This document shows positions 33,301-41,206 of a stretch of 42,824 bases of DNA, piece after piece. Both the position numbers and the translations under genes were made by a program. The DNA lies in NCBI GenBank assembly GCA_002716285.1, contig PBAM01000014.1, forward strand, positions 12,058 through 54,881. Direction: 5' to 3'. Below the pieces are notes generated by a model, which saw nothing but the letters and a program-made list of their open reading frames with translations, did not search any database and was not told the origin of the DNA. The stretch is from Acidimicrobiaceae bacterium (GTDB taxonomy: Bacteria; Actinomycetota; Acidimicrobiia; Acidimicrobiales; MedAcidi-G1). Positions within the stretch are counted from its first letter, which is position 1. Every line of letters begins with the position of its first letter.

Positions 33301-34560
33301 TTAAAGGTCGAAAAGATCTTGCAATGCTTCAGATAGACGTTCACCTCTTGGAGTTCCCGCAGCATCTTTAAGTCGTACAGTTGGTTCATGCATAAGCTTA
33401 TTCGCAATAGCAGATGTCAAAGTTTCTACTCCTTTTAGTTGCTCAGGAGTTAATTCAGGAAATCGTCTGAAAAGTTTCTGAAGTTCTGAATTTCGTATCT
33501 CTTCTGCACGAGAGTGGAGTTCTGTAACTATTGGTGCTACTGACCTAGCAGAAAAAAAGCTGGAAAAACGTTCGAGCTCTTCTTCTATAATTTCAAGTAC
33601 AGCGGAAACTTCTTTCTCTCTTGCTCTTATACCCTTTTCAGCGAACTCTCTCAAATCGTCCATGTCTAGGAGTGTTACTCCATCAAGTTCACCAGCTGCT
33701 GGATCAACATCACGCGGGACGGCAATATCTACAATTAATAATTCCCTTCCTTTTCGTTGGCGTGCTGCTTCATCAAGATCTCCATACTCGAGGATCGTCG
33801 CGGTTGCACCGGTTGAAGTTAGCAGTAAATCAACCTCTGTTAAATTTTGTGGCAATTCATCAAGCCTTACAGCTTTGCCATTTAGTCTTTCCGCAGTTTC
33901 TAATGCACGATCCCAAGTTCTATTAGCTACTCGCAACTCGGTTATTCCACCTGTATGCAAAGACTTCGCCATCCCTTCACCCATTTCTCCAGCACCAACA
34001 ACTAAAACACGCTTACCGGTTAATCCATCTAGTTGTTTGTCAGCCATAGCAACTGCTGCTTGAGAAACAGAGGTTATGTTTCGCGAAATCGAAGTTTCAT
34101 TTCTTGCTCTTTTACCTACTTTAAGTGAGTGTCTAAAAAGTGAATTCAACACCGTTCCAACTGCTTGTTCTCCAACTGCCAATTCCCAAGCTGAACGAAC
34201 CTGACCTAGTATTTCGTGCTCTCCTATGACAGCTGAATCAATGCCAGAAGAAACTTTAAACAAGTGTTCGATCGCCTCGGGACCAAAAAGGCCGAGAAGG
34301 TGATCAGAAAATTCTTCAGGGGCAACATGTGAAATCTCAGAAAGAAAATTACGTATGTCCTGATACGCGCCATGAAATTTCTCTGCATAAGCATAAATCT
34401 CGATGCGATTACAGGTTGAAAGAATTACTGATTCACTAATATTTTCACGCGAAGAAAGATCAGCTAAAGCTTTTGGTAATTTTGCTTCCTGAACCGTCAT
34501 CTTCTCGAAAAGATCAAGAGGAACAGTCCGATGGTTTAGACCAACGACTATTACCGACAC
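33301..34560 (-). CDS. hemA: Glutamyl-tRNA reductase
   Basis: HemA reduces glutamyl-tRNA to glutamate-1-semialdehyde with NADPH, the first committed step of haem synthesis by the C5 route. The catalytic cysteine is C50 in STCNRIEIYAYAEK. GLNHRTVPL at the N-terminus, GEHEILGQVRSAW, and the NADP-binding VLVVGAGEMGEGMAKSL follow. The protein has 419 residues, including the usual helical C-terminal dimerisation domain. The GTG start has GGAG upstream. A 132-bp leader containing an inverted repeat separates it from rex, as in the rex-hemA order of Streptomyces. Confidence 0.96.
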   Translation of the reverse strand: MSVIVVGLNHRTVPLDLFEKMTVQEAKLPKALADLSSRENISESVILSTCNRIEIYAYAEKFHGAYQDIRNFLSEISHVAPEEFSDHLLGLFGPEAIEHLFKVSSGIDSAVIGEHEILGQVRSAWELAVGEQAVGTVLNSLFRHSLKVGKRARNETSISRNITSVSQAAVAMADKQLDGLTGKRVLVVGAGEMGEGMAKSLHTGGITELRVANRTWDRALETAERLNGKAVRLDELPQNLTEVDLLLTSTGATATILEYGDLDEAARQRKGRELLIVDIAVPRDVDPAAGELDGVTLLDMDDLREFAEKGIRAREKEVSAVLEIIEEELERFSSFFSARSVAPIVTELHSRAEEIRNSELQKLFRRFPELTPEQLKGVETLTSAIANKLMHEPTVRLKDAAGTPRGERLSEALQDLFDL

Positions 34561-34585
34561 AAATACATCTCCTAAGCTGGGTTTC

Positions 34586-34613
34586 AGTAAGTGATCATAA
34601 AATAAAACTTACT
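34586..34613 (-). repeat. Inverted repeat in the hemA leader
   Basis: On the minus strand AGTAAGT and ACTTACT (seven-base perfect arms, extendable to nine with a G-U pair) flank a 14-base AT-rich loop. It lies 26 bases before the hemA start codon, just ahead of the GGAG ribosome site. It may fold in the transcript or bind a regulator. It does not match the Rex consensus. No U-run follows, so it is not a standard terminator. Confidence 0.4.
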
Positions 34614-34692
34614 AACTGATTTTTCCTTAATTTCGAGTCTATTGCCAACCTTTTGTAATGAATATTTTCTGGTATTTAGTCACCTTTGTCTT

Positions 34693-35328
34693 TTAATCAA
34701 ATTTTCGAAGATGATCGTAGTAACCAAGAATCTGAAGCTCAGTTGCTAAATCAACTTTCCTTACTTCAACCTCTTCAACAACATCTACAACTACAGGTGC
34801 AAAATTCAAAATAGACCTAATTCCCGCTTCCACTAAACAATCAACGACTTCCTGAGCCGCAGCTGCTGGTGTGGTTACAATTCCTAATACTGCAGATGTT
34901 TGGGAAACAAGTTCTTCTAGTTGATCTAAATTTCTTACCTTCAGACCATTAATCGTTTCTCCTACAACATCTGGATCTGTATCTACGAGACCTACAATTG
35001 GAAATCCACTAACCTGAAAACCTTCATACTGACTTAAAGCCCTTCCTAAATTTCCAATTCCAACTAATACTGCTGGTCTAGGTTGACTCCCTCCCAAAAC
35101 AACGCCAATCTCGTTAATCAAGCGCTCAGTTTCATATCCCACTCCACGTGTCCCGTATGAACCTAAATATGAAATGTCTTTTCTAACTTTTGATTCGTTA
35201 CTTCCACTAATTTCAGCTAATTCTCTAGAAGAAACTGTCTTTATGCCGGAATCGTTTAGCTCAACGAGTGCTCGTTGATAGACGGTTAGCCTGGAAAGTG
35301 CCGCTTCAGGCAGATTTAAATTTGACAC
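34693..35328 (-). CDS. rex: Redox-sensing transcriptional repressor Rex
   Basis: Rex (211 residues) binds DNA when NADH/NAD+ is low and releases it on NADH binding. The N-terminal winged-helix domain (SRLTVYQRALVELNDSG, then SRELAEISGSNESKVRKDISYLGSYG) and the C-terminal Rossmann motif (VLVGIGNLGRALSQY) are clear. The start is GTG at 35328. Gene order rex-hemA-hemC-hemD-hemB agrees with other actinobacteria. Its probable target in this window is the palindrome at 25354-25375 that controls the respiratory operon. No clear Rex site was seen upstream of rex itself. Confidence 0.95.
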   Translation of the reverse strand: MSNLNLPEAALSRLTVYQRALVELNDSGIKTVSSRELAEISGSNESKVRKDISYLGSYGTRGVGYETERLINEIGVVLGGSQPRPAVLVGIGNLGRALSQYEGFQVSGFPIVGLVDTDPDVVGETINGLKVRNLDQLEELVSQTSAVLGIVTTPAAAAQEVVDCLVEAGIRSILNFAPVVVDVVEEVEVRKVDLATELQILGYYDHLRKFD

Positions 35329-35354
35329 ACTCTAATTAGATAGCACCATGATTC

Positions 35355-35392
35355 ATAAAGCAAATAACATTCGATCGTAATAATTGCTTTAT
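35355..35392. repeat. Interrupted palindrome upstream of rex
   Basis: Nine-base perfect arms, ATAAAGCAA and TTGCTTTAT, flank a 20-base spacer containing CGATCG. The element fills the 82-bp gap between the small membrane peptide gene and rex. On the minus strand one arm could overlap a weak -35 (TTTGCT) placed 16 bases before TATCTA. It could be an operator or a hairpin. No known consensus was recognised. Confidence 0.4.
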
Positions 35393-35410
35393 TCAGAAAC
35401 GTTATTGAAT

Positions 35411-35500
35411 TTAGTCGACAAGAAAGACGAACTGTATTAAGGCTGCTCCCAAAATAGCTAATAAAAGTAGAGCCATAACAAGAGTTGTACCGAAACGCAC
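35411..35500 (-). CDS. Candidate 29-residue single-helix membrane peptide
   Basis: The GTG at 35500 overlaps the stop of the SAM hydrolase gene by one base (TAGTG), the same junction type seen elsewhere on this strand. The peptide starts VRFGTTLVMALLLLA and ends VFLVD. About 22 residues are uninterruptedly hydrophobic, flanked by Arg at the start and Asp at the end. That is the make-up of a small single-pass membrane protein. I recognise no family. The call rests on the start/stop overlap and composition, and its function is unknown. Confidence 0.5.
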   Translation of the reverse strand: MRFGTTLVMALLLLAILGAALIQFVFLVD

Positions 35501-36390
35501 TACACATCACCTTGAATTTTTTCATCTGATTGTTTTAAAACTACTGGCACAGACTGAGTAGAAAAATTTTCAGCAAAAGAAATAATTACTTGGTTGCCTG
35601 TGTTGATTTTCATCTCTTCTGCTGCTGATCCTCGACCTATTACAAGCGCTAGTAGACCATATGAGTCAATTGTTAACCCAAGTTCACCTCCGCCTAGTTC
35701 TTCGAAAGTTTCCACCTTTTTAGCTATTCTGGTTAGTCCTGCGGTTTTGATTTCAAAATGATTGATTTCATTTTCTTTTATTTCAAGTTCTGCGGGATCT
35801 AAATTAATCTGAGCGTTTCCATACTGATCCACCCATAAAACTTCCGCGTGAAGTCCATCATTCTCTTTAGAAGTTATTGGCATAAGGCCAGGCATTAAGC
35901 TTGCTACCTCAACTTCATCGCCTAGTTCTGATAGATCTACTCCCGAAGCAATGTGTGCTGCAGCTGGACCAAAAATATCGCGCCCTGCGAAAGTAGGTCC
36001 GGGAGCCGGGAGTTGATAATTAGTTTCTGTAAGTGAAACCGCTCGATCTGCACCTCCTACTAAAGCAACTGTAGGTGCAAGTAAACCATTGTCAGGACCT
36101 ACTAAAACTGATTCTCCACCACCAACCTCAACTGCAACTGCTCGTCGTTCTGTTCCTACGCCTGGGTCAACAACTGCCAAAACAACACCTGGTGACAAAT
36201 ATTGGGCACTGCGAGCAAGAGCCAGTCCACCTGAACGGATGTCATAATGTGGAATCCCATGAGTGATATCTATTACCTTCGCGAAAGGAGCAATAGAGTT
36301 GATTACAGAATGAACTACTCCTACAAACTCGTCAGTTGTTCCAAAGTCTGACAAAAATGAAATAGTTTCATACTTTTTACCTTTTTTCAT
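35500..36390 (-). CDS. DUF62 family S-adenosyl-L-methionine hydrolase (adenosine-forming)
   Basis: The 296-residue protein matches the fluorinase/chlorinase-like DUF62 family. Most family members split SAM to adenosine and methionine with water as nucleophile. Visible signatures are FLSDFGTTDEFVGV at the N-terminus, VVDPGVGTERRAVAVE with the conserved Asp and Arg, and FAGRDIFGPAAAHIASG with the histidine of the Asp-Arg-His set. The C-terminal domain has YGNAQINLDPAEL. These hydrolase residues argue against halogenase activity. ATG overlaps the proC stop (TAATG). The physiological purpose in this operon is not known. Confidence 0.88.
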   Translation of the reverse strand: MKKGKKYETISFLSDFGTTDEFVGVVHSVINSIAPFAKVIDITHGIPHYDIRSGGLALARSAQYLSPGVVLAVVDPGVGTERRAVAVEVGGGESVLVGPDNGLLAPTVALVGGADRAVSLTETNYQLPAPGPTFAGRDIFGPAAAHIASGVDLSELGDEVEVASLMPGLMPITSKENDGLHAEVLWVDQYGNAQINLDPAELEIKENEINHFEIKTAGLTRIAKKVETFEELGGGELGLTIDSYGLLALVIGRGSAAEEMKINTGNQVIISFAENFSTQSVPVVLKQSDEKIQGDV

Positions 36391-37181
36391 TAACCACCAA
36401 GCTGCAAAGAACGTTCAGTGGCGGCAAAAACTGCTGCCCGAATCGTTTCACGAAAACTAGCGTTTTCGAAAACTTCTATGGCGGCTGCAGTAGTGCCTCC
36501 CTTAGAAGTGACTTTTTGTCTTAAGACTTCAGCAGGATCATCAGATTCATATAAAAGCGCTGCCGAACCTAAAAGGGTTTGTTCGACAAGAGATTTTGCC
36601 TCATCTTTTGATAATCCAACTTCACATCCCGCGTCTATAAGTGCTTCAGCTAAAAAAAACAAGTAAGCGGGACCAGAACCTGAAAGACCTGTAACTGCAT
36701 CTAGTTGACTTTCTTCGACAACCATTGCTGAACCAACAGCTGAAAGTATTTCAACAGCCCATATCAGATCTTCATCGGTAGCAGTTGAACCGGCAGCTAC
36801 ACCCGCTGAACCCTTCCCGATTAAAGCGGGCGTATTGGGCATAGCCCTTAGAACTCTTACGTTTTCGCCAAGAATTTTTTCCATGGAAGAAACTTTCACT
36901 CCCGCAGCTATAGAAAGGACTCTGGCTGGATTTAATTTTGACAACACTTCTAACACTTCTGAGACTTTGTCTGGTTTCACAGCGATCAAGGAGTCCAGCT
37001 CTGACAATGGTTCTTCTGAGATAGAAATCCCAGAAATTGTGACAGCTAGATAATCTCTCCGTTCAGACACTGGTTCTACAACGTGCAGTTCATCTTCAGA
37101 TGCCCAATTATTTTTAAGCAATCCGCGCAACAAAGCTTCACCCATGTTGCCACCACCGATGATTTGTAAACGAAAACTCAT
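36390..37181 (-). CDS. proC: Pyrroline-5-carboxylate reductase
   Basis: ProC makes proline from pyrroline-5-carboxylate with NAD(P)H. The 263-residue protein shows the N-terminal nucleotide motif IIGGGNMGEALLRGLL, the MPNTPALIGKGSAGVA segment and the family signature region GLSGSGPAYLFFLAEAL followed by KVTSKGGTTAAAIEVF. Length and order are normal. In M. tuberculosis proC (Rv0500) lies between the mshA and hemA regions, as here. The start overlaps the MFS gene stop as ATGA and the stop overlaps the SAM hydrolase start. Confidence 0.95.
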   Translation of the reverse strand: MSFRLQIIGGGNMGEALLRGLLKNNWASEDELHVVEPVSERRDYLAVTISGISISEEPLSELDSLIAVKPDKVSEVLEVLSKLNPARVLSIAAGVKVSSMEKILGENVRVLRAMPNTPALIGKGSAGVAAGSTATDEDLIWAVEILSAVGSAMVVEESQLDAVTGLSGSGPAYLFFLAEALIDAGCEVGLSKDEAKSLVEQTLLGSAALLYESDDPAEVLRQKVTSKGGTTAAAIEVFENASFRETIRAAVFAATERSLQLGG

Positions 37182-38386
37182 TCGTTGAATCTACCAGTTT
37201 GATCGGCTTCTGAAGAAACAATAAGCGTTCGAGTAATGCTAGCTATACCCGAAATAACTATCATTCCCAAGCCTGCCAAAATAAACACCCACGAAGTAGA
37301 AAGTCCCATTAAAGCAAGAGAAATCGCTATCGGTCCAATTGTTTGTCCCAAGCGAGCAGCTGATGTCCACATTGCTAACAATGCACCGCGGAGTTGCTCT
37401 GGAGCATTTTCTGCTACCAAATCCTGAAGAGTGGGAATCATCAGGCCCTCAAACAAACCGTAGAGCATTGTCGCTAATACAAGGACAGGTAATGACCCAA
37501 AACCCATTAAAAGAAAAGAAATACCCCAAATTAATAAAGACACATAAATAAGGATTCCACCTTGCACTCGCTTCCTGACTCTGGCAACTACCAAAGCTGA
37601 CGAAGCAGCCACAATAGCTGGAGCTAAAGCAACTAAACCTCTTTCCGTGGGAAGCAATCCAAACTCACGATCAAGGTGGACTGGTAATAGAGAAAGAAAT
37701 AATCCAAAAATTGCCATAAACAAAACTGTTGAAATTACAAGATTCGTGGCTATAGAAGGTTTTTTCACCTCTGAAAGTGCACCAGAGATTTGACCCCTAA
37801 CTGATACGTCCATACCTGGTCGATGATCTTCAAGGTTTCTTGCAACAAAGAAAGCAACCACTAAAGGAGCTAGGAATGTCATGAACGTCCAGCGCCAACC
37901 TATTAGGTCGGTGATTGCTCCTCCAACCACAGGATAGATAGCTACTGAGATAGTTATAGCAGCAGCGTTCTGTCCTATTAAACGGGCTCTATCTAAACTT
38001 CTCCAATTATCACTAATTATCACTACAACCAGATTTATTAATCCCGCACTGCCTAAACCTTGAAAAACTCTGATAAGTAAAAACCAGAACAACGAAGGAC
38101 TTAAGCCTACTAACAAACCAAAAACTCCATAAATAACAAGACATGGTATTAGTACTTTTTTACGACCAAATCGGTCTGCTAGAAACCCTATTAAAGGTGC
38201 TACTACTATCCCTGGAACTGAACCAGCAGCAATTAAAAGACCTGCTAGATTTTCTGACTCTCCAAGAGATCTTAAAATTTCAGGAGTTGAAGTAACAAAA
38301 ATAGAATTATGTAAAAGTCCTACAGCAGTAACGGAAAACACCAAAACTTTTGACGGAAGTCGATTGACTTCGAAATCGGATTTCAC
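37178..38386 (-). CDS. Major facilitator superfamily transporter
   Basis: The 402-residue protein has about 12 hydrophobic helices in two halves with a basic central loop. Motif A appears in the helix 2-3 loop as GFLADRFGRKKVL, and a motif-C-like segment in helix 5 (AIYPVVGGAITD) is typical of proton-driven drug exporters. The substrate cannot be told from sequence. GTG overlaps the stop of the YbjN gene (GTGA). It sits between mshA/YbjN and proC, so export of a thiol conjugate, drug or amino-acid-like compound is possible, but this is a guess. Confidence 0.88.
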   Translation of the reverse strand: MKSDFEVNRLPSKVLVFSVTAVGLLHNSIFVTSTPEILRSLGESENLAGLLIAAGSVPGIVVAPLIGFLADRFGRKKVLIPCLVIYGVFGLLVGLSPSLFWFLLIRVFQGLGSAGLINLVVVIISDNWRSLDRARLIGQNAAAITISVAIYPVVGGAITDLIGWRWTFMTFLAPLVVAFFVARNLEDHRPGMDVSVRGQISGALSEVKKPSIATNLVISTVLFMAIFGLFLSLLPVHLDREFGLLPTERGLVALAPAIVAASSALVVARVRKRVQGGILIYVSLLIWGISFLLMGFGSLPVLVLATMLYGLFEGLMIPTLQDLVAENAPEQLRGALLAMWTSAARLGQTIGPIAISLALMGLSTSWVFILAGLGMIVISGIASITRTLIVSSEADQTGRFNE

Positions 38387-38886
38387 TTATTTTCTTTTTT
38401 TATTTCAACAAATTTGGATGCAAAACCAATTTTAAGCAGAGATTTGAAATTTTGTTCCACTGTCATCCATAAAGTCCCAAGAATACGATCAAGCTCATTT
38501 GGTTCCACTGTGCTTGCTGGAATTGCTCCTAATAAAAAAACAGCGTTTTCTTCTCCTAAACAAAATGTGGCACCTACAATTTTTCTATTCCTAATTAGGA
38601 GATTTTCGAAAAATAATTCCTTATTCTCATCAGGAGCGGGCATCACATAGGTTTCATAATGCAACATTCTTTGCCTGAGCATAAAACGCAAAGTAAATGT
38701 ATCCTTTTCCTCTCCTAAAACTCTGATAAACCATCTTGATTCACCAACTGGCTCATCGGAATCCCTTTCGAAACTAGCGAACAAAGGATTTTCTTTTAAA
38801 GATAAATCAAGCCATCTTTCGATTTCCTTTTCGAGGGATTCGAGTTCAGCTTCTGTTAATAGTCGAGCGACTTCACCTTCCGGCAC
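38383..38886 (-). CDS. YbjN-domain protein (Rv0487-like)
   Basis: This 167-residue protein lies directly downstream of mshA, as the YbjN-domain gene Rv0487 does in M. tuberculosis. The sequence fits: a short N-terminal helix rich in Glu (ELESLEKEIERWLDL), then alternating beta strands with FTLRFMLRQRMLHYETYVMPAP and a hydrophobic VFLLGAIPASTVEP. The role of YbjN proteins is poorly known; stress response and chaperone-like roles have been suggested. I prefer the GTG at 38886, which overlaps the mshA stop as TAGTG. A TTG nine bases upstream is the alternative. Confidence 0.8.
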   Translation of the reverse strand: MPEGEVARLLTEAELESLEKEIERWLDLSLKENPLFASFERDSDEPVGESRWFIRVLGEEKDTFTLRFMLRQRMLHYETYVMPAPDENKELFFENLLIRNRKIVGATFCLGEENAVFLLGAIPASTVEPNELDRILGTLWMTVEQNFKSLLKIGFASKFVEIKKENK

Positions 38887-40109
38887 TATGCACAATCAAC
38901 TAAAGATCGAGATTGTAAATCTAAACAAATCCGTCGAAGTCGCGCAGCAGTAACCGACCAGGTGAACGATTTAGATCTTTTAACTGCTTCGATAGACATT
39001 TCTTCAGCTTTTCCAGAATCGTCAATAATTTTTGAGACATGATCCGCATAAGAGCAAGGATCCCGATCATTAATCAAATATCCGGATGAATTATCTTCAA
39101 CAATGGTCTGCAATCCACCAACTGCGGAAGCCACAACTGGCACACCACAAGCAGCAGCCTCTAAAGCTACAAGACCAAATGATTCAGATCGACTTGGCAT
39201 CAATACAACGTCAGCAGCTCGATACCAATCAACTAATTTTTCATGCGACTGAGGTTCAACAAATAAAACTCTATTTGTTAACCCTGATTCTTCTACCAGT
39301 TGTCTAATCCGTCTTTCTTCACTCGGTCCCTCTAAACCGCTGGAACTGCCAATTAAGATAAGTTGAGCGTCTTTATGTTCCAGTTCAGACAATGTGGAAA
39401 CTGCTAAATCCACTCCTTTCAGCGGTTGAATACGTCCAACAAAAAGAAGTGTTGGTTGTTCATTTAAATTTAGAAGTTGACGTGCTTCTTTTTTAGATGC
39501 AGGATTGAAAATCGAGTGGTCTACCCCTGGTGGGACAATCTCTATACGAGAGGGATCAGCACCGTAATGAGTTACTAGTTGCTCCATTTCGAAAGAACTG
39601 TTTGACAAAATTACATCAGAACAACCTATAACTTCAGTCTCTATCTTTCCGCGTTGTTCATACCCATAGCTTCTATCACCTGAAGCAGCTTTAACTCGAG
39701 CGAGTGTGTGAAACGTAGTTATTAAAGGCAACTGAAGGCTGTGTTTTAAGTGGTGAGCGGCGACACCTGAAAGCCAATAATTTGCTAACAAAGCATCATG
39801 CTGATCTTCGTTGACTAGAAAATCTTCTACACCATTCTTGAAATCATCAGTTACCAAGAACAGATCTTCTTTACTCAACGAGAAATCTCCAGCATCAATT
39901 TGAACAACTTTTAGTCCATTACCAAATGTCATCACTTTTGGTGTCTCTCCATCGATTCTCCTTGTGAAAACTGTTGAACTAATTCCTGCTTGCTCAAGAG
40001 CTGAAGAAACTTCACGAACGTAAACATTCATGCCGCCACCGTCACCAACACCTGGTTGAGCCAAGGGGGATGTATGCATTGAGAGTACAGCTAGCTTACG
40101 CACGTTCAT
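38886..40109 (-). CDS. mshA: D-inositol-3-phosphate glycosyltransferase (mycothiol synthesis)
   Basis: MshA transfers GlcNAc from UDP-GlcNAc to inositol-3-phosphate, the first step of mycothiol synthesis. The 407-residue GT4 enzyme shows the MshA N-terminus LAVLSMHTSPLAQPGVGDGGGMNVYVRE (quoted by its ends LSMHTSP and GGGMNVYVRE), LLFVGRIQPLKG, and the C-terminal donor site PSRSESFGLVALEAAACG. It is slightly shorter than mycobacterial MshA because it lacks N- and C-terminal extensions. It strongly supports an actinobacterial origin. Start and stop both overlap neighbours. Confidence 0.93.
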   Translation of the reverse strand: MNVRKLAVLSMHTSPLAQPGVGDGGGMNVYVREVSSALEQAGISSTVFTRRIDGETPKVMTFGNGLKVVQIDAGDFSLSKEDLFLVTDDFKNGVEDFLVNEDQHDALLANYWLSGVAAHHLKHSLQLPLITTFHTLARVKAASGDRSYGYEQRGKIETEVIGCSDVILSNSSFEMEQLVTHYGADPSRIEIVPPGVDHSIFNPASKKEARQLLNLNEQPTLLFVGRIQPLKGVDLAVSTLSELEHKDAQLILIGSSSGLEGPSEERRIRQLVEESGLTNRVLFVEPQSHEKLVDWYRAADVVLMPSRSESFGLVALEAAACGVPVVASAVGGLQTIVEDNSSGYLINDRDPCSYADHVSKIIDDSGKAEEMSIEAVKRSKSFTWSVTAARLRRICLDLQSRSLVDCA

Positions 40110-40342
40110 CCTCCCGAAACAGGGGGTAGAAGCGCGATCTCATCATCATCATTTACAGGAGCATTTATTTCAGTTGGATTTCCGTTTAACCAAATTCGAC
40201 AATTCTTTGCCATATCACTGAACTCAGCTCCATACCGTTGAGATGCTTCTTCGACTACATCAGACACTGTTGCCCCTGACAGAATGACTGAGCCTGTTCC
40301 AGCCATTTGTTTTACTGATGCAAAAAGACGAAGAATTGCCAT
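40106..40342 (-). CDS. MoaD/ThiS-family sulfur-carrier-like protein
   Basis: The 78-residue protein has a ubiquitin-like beta-grasp pattern. It begins AILRLFASVKQMAG and has the charged loop NDDDEIALLPPVSGG at the C-terminus. The terminal Gly-Gly is needed for adenylation and thiocarboxylation in MoaD and ThiS. No moaE, moeB or thi gene is nearby, so the pathway cannot be fixed. Molybdopterin synthase small subunit is the best family match by the LLPPVSGG end. It is the first gene of the minus-strand run and overlaps mshA by four bases. Confidence 0.87.
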   Translation of the reverse strand: MAILRLFASVKQMAGTGSVILSGATVSDVVEEASQRYGAEFSDMAKNCRIWLNGNPTEINAPVNDDDEIALLPPVSGG

Positions 40343-40406
40343 AAAAGTAGTCTACGGAAAGTATCAGCTGAGTCCGAATAGAAGTTGAAATAGATACCGT
40401 CAAATT

Positions 40407-40994
40407 ATGCCTAAGTTGTTAATTGTTCGTCATGGTCAGTCAGAATGGAATGCTCTCGGCCGTTGGCAAGGACAAGCTGATCCTCCCTTAACCGAAGTGG
40501 GAGAGAATCAAGCAAAAAAAGCCACTAATAAACTTGGTTTACTTGACTCAATTGTGGCATCACCTCTTCAAAGAGCAAAAAATACTGCTTCTATAATTTC
40601 AGAAATAACAGGGGTTGGTCCAGTAACGACTGAAGTTGATCTGATGGAACGAGATGCAGGCCCTTGGCAGGGTCTTACACGTATTGAAATCGAAAAAGGT
40701 TGGCCAGGATTTTTAGATTCAGGGCAACGCCCAGACGGCTATGAATCCAATCGAGATCTGTTATTGAGAATTTTTGCAGTTTTAAGGAAAATCTCTGAAA
40801 GTTCAAGAATCTCAGATTCAATTCTTATTGTTTCACATGCTGGGATAGTCCATGCGTTAGAAAACCTTCACGACCAACCCTCTATGAAGGTTCCAAATCT
40901 TGGTGGTCGTTGGGTTGAGTTTGTTGAAGATGAATTAACAATGGGTAAAAAAGTTTCGTTGATAACAGAAGATCCAACACCTGATCTTTTGTAA
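40407..40994 (+). CDS. Histidine phosphatase family protein (phosphoglycerate mutase-like)
   Basis: The 195-residue protein has the catalytic RHG motif (IVRHGQSEWNALGRWQG), SPLQRAKNTA, the acid-residue region MERDAGPWQG and the second histidine in IVSHAGIVHAL. It is shorter than true dPGM (about 250 residues), so a broad phosphatase is more likely than glycolytic mutase. In M. tuberculosis gpm1 (Rv0489) lies close to mshA, and this may be the local counterpart. It starts without an obvious ribosome site; TAGATA ten bases before the ATG could be a -10 box of a short-leader transcript. Confidence 0.9.
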   Translation: MPKLLIVRHGQSEWNALGRWQGQADPPLTEVGENQAKKATNKLGLLDSIVASPLQRAKNTASIISEITGVGPVTTEVDLMERDAGPWQGLTRIEIEKGWPGFLDSGQRPDGYESNRDLLLRIFAVLRKISESSRISDSILIVSHAGIVHALENLHDQPSMKVPNLGGRWVEFVEDELTMGKKVSLITEDPTPDLL

Positions 40995-41016
40995 TTAGAT
41001 TTCTTGAGTGTAAACA

Positions 41017-41184
41017 CTACGTGTCAATAATCTCAGCTTCTATGGTTTCATATGCTTCAAGATCTTCTTGATCAATCTTTTCCATCGCTGTCTCTATAAG
41101 AGCTAGATCGTCTTCTAGTTTCTTTAATTCCAAATCTTCTTTTTCAGCTGGATTATGTGTTTCATCCGAGGTTGAATCGTTCAT
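41017..41184 (-). CDS. Small acidic protein of unknown function
   Basis: An open frame of 55 codons from ATG 41184 to TAG 41017 fills the gap between the FAD oxidase (22 bases upstream) and the convergent phosphatase gene. The product is strongly acidic and predicted helical, with Leu/Ile spaced as in a coiled coil (LELKKLEDDLALIE, then MEKIDQEDLEAYE). The pattern LxxLExxLxxIExAMxxID resembles the N-terminal helix of actinobacterial DksA/TraR-like proteins, but there is no zinc finger. Composition and position support a real gene, though no good ribosome site is visible. Confidence 0.55.
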   Translation of the reverse strand: MNDSTSDETHNPAEKEDLELKKLEDDLALIETAMEKIDQEDLEAYETIEAEIIDT

Positions 41185-41206
41185 GGAGACAGACTACTGG
41201 CATCTG

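Noticed and set aside
35316-35525. A 69-codon minus-strand frame overlapping the start of rex
   Set aside because: It overlaps rex and the SAM hydrolase end and reads as a cysteine/serine-rich shadow. The 29-codon hydrophobic frame with a TAGTG junction is the better candidate.
35500-36390. Halogenase (chlorinase/fluorinase) reading of the DUF62 protein
   Set aside because: The Asp-Arg-His set typical of SAM hydrolases is present and no halogen-metabolism genes are nearby.
40407-40994. Glycolytic phosphoglycerate mutase
   Set aside because: At 195 residues it is shorter than dPGM; only the general histidine-phosphatase motifs are supported.
41007-41018. Palindrome AGTGTAAACACT as a bidirectional terminator between the phosphatase and the small acidic gene
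   Set aside because: Loop of two bases, five-base stem and no flanking T-run; it overlaps the stop codon of the small gene.
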